Source of the DNA: Actinomadura physcomitrii
GTDB lineage: Bacteria > Actinomycetota > Actinomycetes > Streptosporangiales > Streptosporangiaceae
Assembly: GCF_008923205.2 (NCBI RefSeq)
Contig: NZ_WBMS02000026.1
Coordinates: 1-64,000, forward strand
Direction of reading: 5' to 3'
DNA length: 64,000 bases
The translations under genes were made by a program, and so were the position numbers. This document shows positions 18,013-25,788 of this stretch, one piece after another. The stretch's first letter is position 1. Each line of letters starts with the position of its first letter. The notes beneath the pieces are model-generated. The model was given only the letters and a program-made list of their open reading frames with translations, did not search any database and was not told the origin of the DNA.

Positions 18013-18585
18013 TCAGGCGAGCGCGGCGGCCCAGCGTTCCAGCGCGGGGCCGGTGCGGGCGAGGACGCGCCGGGCGGCGAGGCCGCGGGTGACGGTGCCG
18101 GGCCGCAGCAGCGGGTGCCCGGGGCCGTCCACGACGACGCGGAGCGCGGCGACGGGGACGCCGGCCGGGAGCGCGGCGGCGACGTGCGCCGACTCCATGT
18201 CGACGACGCGGGAGCCGTCCGCCGCCCATGCGCGCCGCTCCGGCTCGCGGACGACCCGGTCCGCGGTGACGAGCGGCCCGGCGTGGGCGCGCAGGCCGTC
18301 GGCGGCGAGGGCGGCGGCGAGCGTCCGCGCGGCGGGGCAGGGCACGGGCTGGCCGCCGCCGCGGATCTCCTCGGCCACCACGACGTCGCCGGCGGCGAGC
18401 CGGTCGTCGAGCGCGCCGCCGAACCCGACGACGGCGACGGCGGCGCAGCCGGGCAGCCGGGCGGCGTGCCGGGCGCGGTAGCCGACGACCACGGCGGGCG
18501 CGCGGGTGAGCCCGCGCGCGACCGCGCGGGCCTCCAGCCGCAGCGCGGCGCACACGACCAGGCCGGGCGCTTCGTCACCGGTCAT
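18013..18585 (-). CDS. Nucleosidase/phosphorylase superfamily protein
   Basis: The 190-residue protein resembles the purine nucleoside phosphorylase/MTA-SAH nucleosidase fold. It has an N-terminal LVVCAALRLEARAV strand-loop with an acidic residue, a GFGGALDDRL glycine-rich loop and the segment VVDMESAHVAAA, where Asp-Met-Glu-Ser matches the purine/ribose-binding DMESxA motif of the family. At 190 residues it is shorter than typical MTA/SAH nucleosidases (about 230), so the exact reaction is uncertain. Similar proteins occur in hopanoid clusters, but no hopanoid gene is present here. It converges on the lipoprotein gene. Confidence 0.75.
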   Translation of the reverse strand: MTGDEAPGLVVCAALRLEARAVARGLTRAPAVVVGYRARHAARLPGCAAVAVVGFGGALDDRLAAGDVVVAEEIRGGGQPVPCPAARTLAAALAADGLRAHAGPLVTADRVVREPERRAWAADGSRVVDMESAHVAAALPAGVPVAALRVVVDGPGHPLLRPGTVTRGLAARRVLARTGPALERWAAALA

Positions 18586-18663
18586 CCGTCCAGTGCAGCA
18601 CGGGCCGGGCCGCGGATCCAGCTCCCTGGTGCGGCGGGCGCCGCGCGCCCCTATGATTCGTTC

Positions 18664-19839
18664 ATGCGTTCGATCAGCACGGCGGAGCGGCGGGCGCGGC
18701 TCGTCCGGCGGCACCGGCTGGCGTCGGCGGCCCGCACCGACGACGTCCTGGAGATCGTCCGGTCGCTGGTCGTGCTGCACGCGACCGATCCGGCCACGGT
18801 GTTCCTGTCCGTCGCGGCCCGCAGCGGCGCGGCCGGGCCGTCCGACGTGGAGCGCGCCCTCTACGAGGACCGGACGCTGCTGCGGATGCTGGCGATGCGC
18901 CGGACGATGTTCGTCGCGCCGGTGGAGCTCGTCCCGGCGCTGCAGGCGTCCACCGCGTCCGCGCTCGCCGCCAAGCAGCGCCGCCGGTACGGGACGCTGA
19001 TCGAGCGCGGCAGCGACATCGCGGACGTCCCGGCGTGGTTCCGCCGGGTGGAGGACGCGGCGCACCGGGCGCTGCTGGAGCGCGGCGAGGCGACCGGCGC
19101 GCAGCTGAGCGCGGCCGTGCCGGAGCTGCGCACCCAGGTCGACCCCGCGCCCGGCAAGCCGTACTCGCGGCCGACGGGCGTGACGACCTGGGTGCTGGTG
19201 ACGCTCGGCTGCGAGGGGCTGATCGTGCGGGGCCGTCCGAACGGCGGGTGGACCAGCAGCCAGTACCGGTGGGCGCCGGTCGAGACGTGGCTGCCCGGCG
19301 GCGTCCCGGCCGTCCCGGCGGACGAGGCGCGCGCCGAGGTCGCGCGGCGGTGGCTGCGCGCGTTCGGCCCGGCGCCCGCCGCCGACCTGAAGTGGTGGAC
19401 GGGCTGGACGGCCGGGGAGGTCGGCAAGGCCCTCGCCCCGCTCGGCACCGCGGAGGTCGACCTCGGCGGCGCGACCGGGCTCGTCCTCGCCGACGACCTG
19501 GAGCCCGTTCCCCCGGCCGAGCCGTCGGCGGCGCTGCTGCCCGCGCTCGACGCCACCCCGATGGGCTGGCAGGAGCGGAGCTGGTTCCTCGGCGGCCACG
19601 GGCCGCTGCTGTTCGACCGCAACGGCAACATCGGCCCGTCCGTCTGGTGGGACGGGCGGATCATCGGCGGCTGGGCGCAGCGCGGGGACGGCGAGATCGC
19701 GGTGCGGCTGCTGGAGGACGCGGGCGCGGACGCTGAGGCGGCCGTCGAGCGGGAGGCCGAGCGGATCGGCGCCTGGTACGGCGGCGTCCGCGCGACCCCC
19801 CGGTTCCGCACCCCGCTGGAGAAGGAGCTCACCGCCTGA
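18664..19839 (+). CDS. HTH_42 (AlkZ-like winged-helix) protein
   Basis: The 391-residue protein fits the HTH_42/DUF1006 family, made of three tandem winged helices, which includes the DNA glycosylases AlkZ and YcaQ. Supporting segments are the N-terminal R-R-A-R-L-V-R-R-H helix, the RRTMFVAPVELVPAL region and the SRPTGVTTWVLVTLGCEGLIVRG winged-helix region in the middle. In AlkZ two glutamines near residues 37-39 (Q-x-Q) are catalytic. Here the aligned positions read H39-A40-T41, so glycosylase activity may be lost or altered. It starts with ATG at 18664. Confidence 0.8.
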   Translation: MRSISTAERRARLVRRHRLASAARTDDVLEIVRSLVVLHATDPATVFLSVAARSGAAGPSDVERALYEDRTLLRMLAMRRTMFVAPVELVPALQASTASALAAKQRRRYGTLIERGSDIADVPAWFRRVEDAAHRALLERGEATGAQLSAAVPELRTQVDPAPGKPYSRPTGVTTWVLVTLGCEGLIVRGRPNGGWTSSQYRWAPVETWLPGGVPAVPADEARAEVARRWLRAFGPAPAADLKWWTGWTAGEVGKALAPLGTAEVDLGGATGLVLADDLEPVPPAEPSAALLPALDATPMGWQERSWFLGGHGPLLFDRNGNIGPSVWWDGRIIGGWAQRGDGEIAVRLLEDAGADAEAAVEREAERIGAWYGGVRATPRFRTPLEKELTA

Positions 19840-19851
19840 GCGGGCGGCGGG

Positions 19852-20148
19852 TCAGGCCCGCTCCGGGCGGGGGACGCCGCCCGGCGGGAGGGCGGCGCGG
19901 GCGATGAGGCTCGCGAGGACCTGCGCCGTCTCGGGCGGGCCCGCGGCGAGCCGGCGCAGCACCGCGCGGTCGTAGTCGCCGAGCTCGACCCCGTGGTCGG
20001 CGCAGGCGCGCAGGAGCAGGTCGAGGTTGCGGGCCCGCATGACCCCGTGCTTGGCGTGGCCGGTGTAGATGTCGCGGACCTCGGCGAACGCGTCGGCCTC
20101 GGTGTCGTAGGGGCCGCTGGCGGCGCCCGCCGTCGAGGAGGCGGTCAC
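19852..20148 (-). CDS. 98-residue protein, last gene of sigma-factor cassette
   Basis: I do not recognise this family. The protein is soluble and helical, with a DTEADAFAEVRDIYTGHAK segment followed by two predicted helices. Its GTG at 20148 overlaps the stop of the preceding gene (GTGA), so it is translationally coupled to the putative sigma-regulatory protein. A longer in-frame start upstream would lie wholly inside the preceding gene and is less likely. Confidence 0.65.
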   Translation of the reverse strand: MTASSTAGAASGPYDTEADAFAEVRDIYTGHAKHGVMRARNLDLLLRACADHGVELGDYDRAVLRRLAAGPPETAQVLASLIARAALPPGGVPRPERA

Positions 20149-21371
20149 CGGACGCGTCCCAGCCGGTAGGCGGAGCCGTCGCGCCACAGCAGCCAATCGC
20201 CCGCCGCGAGCACCGGGCCCTTCGTGATCGCCGTCCTGACGGCGGTCGGGTGCGTGCGCCCGGTCCCCAGTGTCCTGGTGTCGATCAGACCCGAGATCCC
20301 CCCGCTCGTGTAGGCGACCACGTGGTCGCCGGCGGTGATCCGCGCGCCGTCAGCCGCCTTCGCGTCCCGCGGTCTCGCGACGTCGAGCGTGGTGACGGTC
20401 CTCCAGCCATCCCGGGCGACGATCCGCAGCTTCCCGTCCGCGAGGGAGGCGAAGTACTCCTGGTTGGCCGCCGCCCGCCATTTCTGGTCGGGCCCGGTGC
20501 CGGGGACGGTCCGGTACACGGCCCCCGGGCCGGATTTTCCAGACTTCTCGGGCTGTTCGGTCTCGCCGGTGAGCTTCAGCGGCCGGACTCCGGGCGGCAG
20601 CGGATGCTGCGCGGTGATCGCCTGGGTCCGCAGGTCGATCTCGCGGACGACGTCGTCGTTGGAGGTGTCCGCGACGAACAGCGTCGGGTACGCGAGCGCG
20701 AGGGCCTGCCCGAGCACGCCCTTGCCGTGGTTGTCGAGGGTACGGCCGGTGTCGCCGCAGCCGGTGGCGGCGAACGGCTGCGCCATCGGGTCGTCGCCGA
20801 CGACCGCGCCGCCGCCGGCGAGGACGGGGTCGGCGGGCGTGGCCCCCTGGGGGCCGATGGTGCCGGTGCGTCCGCCGGACGTGCGGCAGCTGAGCTTCCA
20901 CGAGCCCGGCGCGATCCAGGTGACGAAGCCCTTCCCGGCCGCGAGACCGCCCTCGGCGCGGACGCCGAGCGGCCGGGGACGGCCGCCCTTCGGTCCGGCG
21001 GTGTAGACGCGGCCGTCGGCGGTGCGGCCGGCGACGGAGCCGTCGGCGCCGAGCGCTTCCGGAGTGAACGTCCCGCCGCCGGGCACGGCCGCCGGGATCG
21101 CAACGATAGTCGCGGGGTCGACCAGATTCCCCGGGGAACGGCCGCCCGCCACGGTGTTCGGGTCCGCCCGGTGCGGCCCGTCCCGCAGGCCCGCCGGGAC
21201 GGCCGCCGCCGTGGCGACCGCGGCCAGCGCGAGCGCCGGCGCGGCGACCCGGCGCCGGGTCCGCGACCGGCGGATCCGGCGGTCGTTCTCCGCGCGCACG
21301 CCGGGGTGCGGGCGGACGGCGTCCGCGCGCGCGCCGAACGCGTCCTTCAGGCGCTCCTCGATGCCGTTCAT
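20145..21371 (-). CDS. Membrane-anchored protein co-encoded with ECF sigma factor
   Basis: The 408-residue protein has a charged cytoplasmic N-terminus (residues 1-42, RRIRRSRTRRR), one transmembrane helix (about 44-62) and a large beta-rich exported domain with repeated short Gly/Asp turns, suggestive of a beta-propeller-like sensor. Its ATG overlaps the sigma-factor stop (ATGA). Position and topology suggest it controls the sigma factor, but the N-terminus is only about 40 residues and lacks the zinc anti-sigma HxxxCxxC motif, so it is not a classical ZAS anti-sigma factor. The function is inferred from context only. Confidence 0.7.
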   Translation of the reverse strand: MNGIEERLKDAFGARADAVRPHPGVRAENDRRIRRSRTRRRVAAPALALAAVATAAAVPAGLRDGPHRADPNTVAGGRSPGNLVDPATIVAIPAAVPGGGTFTPEALGADGSVAGRTADGRVYTAGPKGGRPRPLGVRAEGGLAAGKGFVTWIAPGSWKLSCRTSGGRTGTIGPQGATPADPVLAGGGAVVGDDPMAQPFAATGCGDTGRTLDNHGKGVLGQALALAYPTLFVADTSNDDVVREIDLRTQAITAQHPLPPGVRPLKLTGETEQPEKSGKSGPGAVYRTVPGTGPDQKWRAAANQEYFASLADGKLRIVARDGWRTVTTLDVARPRDAKAADGARITAGDHVVAYTSGGISGLIDTRTLGTGRTHPTAVRTAITKGPVLAAGDWLLWRDGSAYRLGRVR

Positions 21372-21907
21372 GTCGCCTCCTCGTCCTTCAGCCGCCGGCC
21401 GAGCGCCGCGATGGCGCGGGCGGTGTGGGCCTTCACCGTGCCGGCGGCGATGCCGAGCGTCGCGGCGGTCTCGCGCTCGCTCAGGTCGAGCCAGTAGCGC
21501 AGCACCAGCACCTCGCGCTGCCGGCCGGGCAGGTCCGCGACCGCGGCGAGCAGCGCGCGGACCTCCTCGTCCCGGACGACCTCGTGCTCGGCGGACCCGG
21601 CGTCCGGCGGCGGCGCGAGCTGGGCGTGCCGGCGCCGCGCCATCCGCAGGTGCCGCAGCCGGCTGCGGCACGCGTTGCACACGCTCGACCGCAGGTAGGC
21701 GAGCGAGGCGTTCTGGTCGCGCAGGGTCCGGCGCCTGCGGTGCAGCCGGACGAACGCGTCCTGCACCACGTCCTCGGCGTCGTCGGCGCCGAGGAGGGTC
21801 GCAAGCCTGACCAGTCCCCAGAAGTGGGCGGTGAACAGTTCCTCGTACCCGTCGCCGGGACGCGCGAGCGGCACCGCTAAGGCCCCTGTCGTCTGCTGGT
21901 GGGTCAC
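21368..21907 (-). CDS. ECF sigma factor (SigE/SigM-like SigA70 family)
   Basis: The 179-residue product has sigma region 2 at about 20-90 (ELFTAHFWGLVRLATLLG then DAEDVVQDAFVRL, the core-binding and -10-recognition segment) and region 4 at about 118-172 (LPGRQREVLVLRYWLDLSERETAATLGIAAGTVKAHTARAI in pieces, a typical helix-turn-helix). There is no region 3, as in ECF sigma factors. It begins with GTG at 21907 and is translationally coupled to the membrane protein gene. It is divergent from the acyl-CoA dehydrogenase across 132 bases, where its own promoter may lie. Confidence 0.9.
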   Translation of the reverse strand: MTHQQTTGALAVPLARPGDGYEELFTAHFWGLVRLATLLGADDAEDVVQDAFVRLHRRRRTLRDQNASLAYLRSSVCNACRSRLRHLRMARRRHAQLAPPPDAGSAEHEVVRDEEVRALLAAVADLPGRQREVLVLRYWLDLSERETAATLGIAAGTVKAHTARAIAALGRRLKDEEAT

Positions 21908-22039
21908 GAGGCAGAGACGAACGTGCGGGCGGAAGGTTTACCGCACTCGGGCGCTTTTGTTCCCGGAACCAAACCGAACAAAGCGGAGACCTCTTCCGCT
22001 CCGCCCTCGACCAGGGCTCTGATCAGCCATGATGTGGGC

Positions 22040-23194
22040 ATGCCCGCAGATCGCATGCTCCCCTCGCCCGAGGCGGCGGACGTGGTCGCGCTCGCCCGCG
22101 ACATCGCCCGCCGCGAGCTGGCTCCGCGCGCCGCGCCCGCCGAGGAGGCCGGCGCGTTCCCGCGCGAGGTCTTCCGGATGCTGGGCCGCGCCGGGCTGCT
22201 CGGCCTCCCCTACCCGCCCGACCTCGGCGGCGGCGGACATCCGTACGAGGTCTACCTGCAGGTGCTGGAGGAGATCGCGGCGGTGTGGGCGTCGGTCGCG
22301 GTCGGCGTCAGCGTGCACACGCTGTCGTGCTTCCCGCTGTACGCCTGCGGCACCGACGTGCAGCGCAAGCAGCTGCCCGAACTGCTGGAGGGCGACCTGC
22401 TCGGCGGGTACGCGCTCGCCGAGGAGCACGCCGGGCCGGACGCCGCGGGCCTCAGCACGCTCGCGGTCCCGGACGGCGACGGCTACCGGATCACCGGCAC
22501 CAAGACGTGGATCACGCACGGCGGCGAGGCGGACTTCTACGTGCTGTTCGCCCGCGCGACCGGCGAGCCGGGCGGCCTGACCTGCTTCCTCGTGGAGGGC
22601 CGCATGGACGGCCTGGAGTTCGGGCCGCCGGAGCGCAAGATGGCGCTCACCGCGTCCACGACGGCGCGGCTGCACTTCGACGGCGCATGGGTGCCCGCGG
22701 ACTGGCGGATCGCCGACGAGGGCTGCGGCTACCCGATCGCGGCGGCGGCGCTGGACGCCGGGCGGCTCGGCATCGCCGCGTGCGCCGTCGGCCTCGCGCA
22801 GGGCGCGCTGGACCACGCCGTCCGGTACGCGGCGGGGCGCGGCCAGTTCGGCCGCCCGGTCATCGCCAACCAGGGCATCGCGTTCCTGCTCGCCGACATG
22901 GCCGCCGCCGTGGAGACGGCGCGCGCCGGGTACCTGGAGGCCGCCCGGCGCAAGGACCGCGGGCTGCCGTACGCGCGGCAGGCGTCGATCGCCAAGCTCG
23001 CCGCGACCGACGCGGCGATGCGGGTGACGGCGGACGCGGTGCAGGTGCTCGGCGGCGACGGCTACACCCGCGACCATCCGGTGGAACGGTACATGCGGGA
23101 GGCGAAGGTGATGCAGATCTTCGAGGGCGCCAACCAGGTCCAGCGGATGGTGATCGGCCGCCACCTCGCCCGCGAGGCCGGCTACGCCTGCTGA
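22040..23194 (+). CDS. Acyl-CoA dehydrogenase
   Basis: This is a 384-residue FAD flavoprotein that oxidises acyl-CoA to 2-enoyl-CoA and passes electrons to ETF. The N-terminal helical domain, the FAD-binding segment ITGTKTWITHGGEADFYV, the RGQFGRPVIANQGIAFLLADM helix and the C-terminal QVLGGDGYTRDHPVERYMREAK motif are all present. E362 in MQIFEGANQVQ is at the usual catalytic base position. The ATG at 22040 gives a standard length. The final 13 bases overlap the convergent gene downstream. Substrate chain length cannot be read from sequence. Confidence 0.93.
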   Translation: MPADRMLPSPEAADVVALARDIARRELAPRAAPAEEAGAFPREVFRMLGRAGLLGLPYPPDLGGGGHPYEVYLQVLEEIAAVWASVAVGVSVHTLSCFPLYACGTDVQRKQLPELLEGDLLGGYALAEEHAGPDAAGLSTLAVPDGDGYRITGTKTWITHGGEADFYVLFARATGEPGGLTCFLVEGRMDGLEFGPPERKMALTASTTARLHFDGAWVPADWRIADEGCGYPIAAAALDAGRLGIAACAVGLAQGALDHAVRYAAGRGQFGRPVIANQGIAFLLADMAAAVETARAGYLEAARRKDRGLPYARQASIAKLAATDAAMRVTADAVQVLGGDGYTRDHPVERYMREAKVMQIFEGANQVQRMVIGRHLAREAGYAC

Positions 23195-23853
23195 CCCGCC
23201 CGCCCGGCGGCGCCGGGTCCGCGCGCCCGGCCGACGGAGCCGGCGCCGGGTCCGCTGGCGGCGGCGCCGAGCCGCGCCCGCTGGTCGGCGCGGCTGCGGC
23301 GGATCAGCGCGACGGCGAACCCGGCCGCGGCGGCGACGCAGGCGGCGAGCACCGCGAGGAGCGCCAGGCCGAGGTAGAGGCCGGCGGTACCGTCCGGCGC
23401 CACCAGCAGCGGCCCGTCGGTGCCGCGGCAGGTCAGCACGGCCGTCCCGGTGAGCGGCGCGGTCATCGAGGCGGTGTAGCGGTAGCCGGGGCGGTCGGCG
23501 GCGCTCCAGGAGTTCTTGCGGGTCAACCGGACGCGGCCGCCGGCGCCGCCGTCCTCGACGGCGCACCCGAACGGCGCGGAACCGTCCCGCCGCACGTAGA
23601 GGAAGTAGGTGCGGCCCTCCGCCAGCCGCACCGCGATCCCGGCCGCCGCGTCGCCGGTGACGGCGGTCCCGGCGGCGGTGCCGGCGTCCCGCGCCGGCGC
23701 GGTGAGCAGGCCCGCGGCCGCCGGCACCAGCAGCGCCAGCACCGCCAGCGCGACCGGCACCGCGTACCGGCCGGCGGCGGGACGCGCGGGCGGCGGGCTC
23801 CAGGCCGGGACGGACTGCGCCGGCGCCTCCGCGGCGTTGACTCGCGGCCACAT
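23182..23853 (-). CDS. Two-TM membrane protein of unknown function
   Basis: The 223-residue product has a Pro/Ala-rich N-terminus, a transmembrane helix at about 33-53, an exported domain of about 90 residues with two cysteines, a second helix at about 158-185 and an Arg/Gly-rich cytoplasmic tail. I do not recognise the family. The ATG at 23853 is preceded by a GGGGGGA ribosome binding site. Its 3' end overlaps the acyl-CoA dehydrogenase gene by 13 bases on the opposite strand. Confidence 0.65.
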   Translation of the reverse strand: MWPRVNAAEAPAQSVPAWSPPPARPAAGRYAVPVALAVLALLVPAAAGLLTAPARDAGTAAGTAVTGDAAAGIAVRLAEGRTYFLYVRRDGSAPFGCAVEDGGAGGRVRLTRKNSWSAADRPGYRYTASMTAPLTGTAVLTCRGTDGPLLVAPDGTAGLYLGLALLAVLAACVAAAAGFAVALIRRSRADQRARLGAAASGPGAGSVGRARGPGAAGRAGQQA

Positions 23854-23963
23854 CCCGGTCCCCCCGATCCGAACGTCACCGTGCCGTGCCGCCACCATCC
23901 CAGACCATGGACCCGCACGTCAGGGACTTGGCGAGGGCGCGGAGGTGTCGTCCGGGCGCGAGC

Positions 23964-23988
23964 GGTTACTTACCAGGTAGTAGCAACC
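23964..23988. promoter_or_regulatory. Imperfect dyad upstream of CocE-type hydrolase
   Basis: An imperfect dyad with outer arms GGTT/AACC and an inner TACCAGGTA palindrome lies 13-37 bases before the hydrolase start, a place where a repressor could block transcription. Its AT content stands out from the flanks. It is only a candidate operator, since no regulator gene is adjacent. Confidence 0.35.
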
Positions 23989-24000
23989 GTGGGAGGTCGC

Positions 24001-25671
24001 ATGGCCCTCAGGGACCGCCTGCCCGCCCCGCCGATCCGGGTGCGCCGCCCGCGCGGGCTGCCCCGCTCGCCGCTGCCGCGCTACCGGGTCGAGCGGGACC
24101 TGCCGGTGACGATGCCGGACGGCGTGACGCTGCTCGCCGACCGCTACGTCCCGATAGGGGCGCGCAGGCCGCCGCCCACCATCCTCGTGCGCACCCCCTA
24201 CGGCAGGCGCGGGCCCGCCGCGCTGGCGAACGGCCTGCTGTTCGTCCCGTTCGGGTTCCAGCTGGTCGTGCAGAGCGCGCGCGGGACGTTCGGGTCGGGC
24301 GGCGAGTTCGACCCGCTCGGCAGCGAGCGCGACGACGGCCTCGCCACCGTCGCGTGGCTGAAGGAGCAGCCGTGGTTCGGCGGGACGTTCGCGACCTACG
24401 GCGCCAGCTACCTCGGCTACTCCGCCTGGGCGATCGCCGCCGAGGCCGGACCGGAGCTGAAGGCGATGTCGCTGCAGATCACCGCGTCGTCGTTCCGGGA
24501 CGCCGCCTACGTCGGCGGGTCGTTCGCGCTGGAGTCCACGCTCACCTGGACCGACCTCACCCACCGGCAGCAGCAGCCGCTCGGGCTGCTGACCGCGTCG
24601 CTGCTGTCGCGCCGGCGCGCCGTCCGCGCCGCCCGGTCCGGCCGCCCGCTCGCCGAGCTGGACGTCGCGACCGGCGGCGCGCAGATGCGGTTCTACCAGG
24701 ACCTGCTCACCAACCACGGCACGGACGCGGGCTACTGGGACGGGCGCGACTTCAGCGGCACCGTCGGCGACGTCGCGGCGCCCGTCACCCTGCTCGGCGG
24801 CTGGTACGACGTGTTCCTGCCCTGGGAGATCAGGGACTACCTCGCGCTGCGCGCCGCCGGGCACCGCCCGTACCTCACCATCGGGCCCTGGTGGCACACC
24901 GACGCCCGGCACGGGCTCGTGTCGTTCCGCGAGACGCTCGCCTGGTTCCGCGCGCACCTGCGCGGCGACCCGTCCGGGCTGCGCGCCGACCCCGTCCGGC
25001 TGTACGTCACCGGCGCCCGCGAATGGCGGCACTACCGGGACTGGCCGCCGCCCGGCACCCGGCAGGAGCGCTGGCACCTGCACCCCGGCGGCGGCCTCGG
25101 CGGGGACGGCCCGCTCCCGTCCAAGCCGAGCGGCTACCGGTTCGACCCGGCCCGGCCGACGCCCGCGCTCGGCGGCCCGACGCTGCTCGGCAGCTCCCGC
25201 CCCGTCGACAACCGGCCGCTGGAGCGCCGCCCGGACGTGCTGGTGTTCACCTCGCCGCCGCTCGGCGAGCCGCTCGACGTGATCGGCCCGGTGGGCGCCG
25301 ACCTGTTCGTCCGGTCCGACCGCGAGCACACCGACTTCGTCGTCCGGCTCTGCGACGTCGCCCCGGACGGGACGTCCCGCAACGTCTGCGAGGGCGGGCT
25401 GCGGCTCCCGGCGTTCGCCGAGAAGCCGGTCGGCACGGCGGGCGTCCGCCGCATCGCGGTCGACCTGTGGCCGACGGGGCACCGCTTCGCGCGCGGCCAC
25501 CGCGTCCGCGTGCACGTGACCAGCGGCGCCCACCCGAAGGTCGCGGCGAACCCCGGCACCGGCGAGCCGCTCGCCACCGCCCGCCGGATGGTCACGGCCG
25601 ACCAGGAGGTGTTCCACGACCCCGACCACCCGTCCGCGCTCATCCTCCCGATCACCCCGCCTCCCCGTTGA
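24001..25671 (+). CDS. CocE/NonD family X-Pro dipeptidyl-peptidase-like hydrolase
   Basis: This is a 556-residue serine hydrolase of the CocE/NonD family (cocaine esterase and cephalosporin acylase relatives). The nucleophile is S136 in GASYLGY, the Asp is probably in GGWYDVF and the His in GPWWHTD, in the order Ser-Asp-His expected for the alpha/beta-hydrolase fold. The C-terminal third forms the jelly-roll domain (PXPC_C). No signal peptide is visible, so it is probably cytoplasmic. The ATG at 24001 has a GGGAGG ribosome binding site. The TGA stop lies inside the inverted repeat that follows. The natural substrate is unknown. Confidence 0.9.
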   Translation: MALRDRLPAPPIRVRRPRGLPRSPLPRYRVERDLPVTMPDGVTLLADRYVPIGARRPPPTILVRTPYGRRGPAALANGLLFVPFGFQLVVQSARGTFGSGGEFDPLGSERDDGLATVAWLKEQPWFGGTFATYGASYLGYSAWAIAAEAGPELKAMSLQITASSFRDAAYVGGSFALESTLTWTDLTHRQQQPLGLLTASLLSRRRAVRAARSGRPLAELDVATGGAQMRFYQDLLTNHGTDAGYWDGRDFSGTVGDVAAPVTLLGGWYDVFLPWEIRDYLALRAAGHRPYLTIGPWWHTDARHGLVSFRETLAWFRAHLRGDPSGLRADPVRLYVTGAREWRHYRDWPPPGTRQERWHLHPGGGLGGDGPLPSKPSGYRFDPARPTPALGGPTLLGSSRPVDNRPLERRPDVLVFTSPPLGEPLDVIGPVGADLFVRSDREHTDFVVRLCDVAPDGTSRNVCEGGLRLPAFAEKPVGTAGVRRIAVDLWPTGHRFARGHRVRVHVTSGAHPKVAANPGTGEPLATARRMVTADQEVFHDPDHPSALILPITPPPR

Positions 25672-25788
25672 CTTGTGGCGGGGGGGGGGGGGTGGGGGGG
25701 GGCGGCACCCCCCCCCCCCCCCCCGTTTTCTTGGGGGGGGGGGGGGTTTGGGCGGCGCCCAACCCCCCCCACACGCCACAAGTCAACG
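25666..25788. repeat. Inverted repeat filled with G and C homopolymers between convergent genes
   Basis: A perfect 15-base inverted repeat (CGTTGACTTGTGGCG at 25666-25680, complement at 25774-25788) bounds a tract made almost only of long G and C runs, with a second small dyad (GGGCGGCGCCC) near 25751. Both convergent genes have their TGA stop inside an arm. It probably acts as a bidirectional terminator, and the homopolymers may be partly a sequencing or assembly artefact. Confidence 0.75.

Noticed and set aside
25681-25773. Mobile element with terminal inverted repeats between convergent genes
   Set aside because: No transposase or target-site duplication is present and the interior is only G/C homopolymer; a hairpin terminator is more likely.
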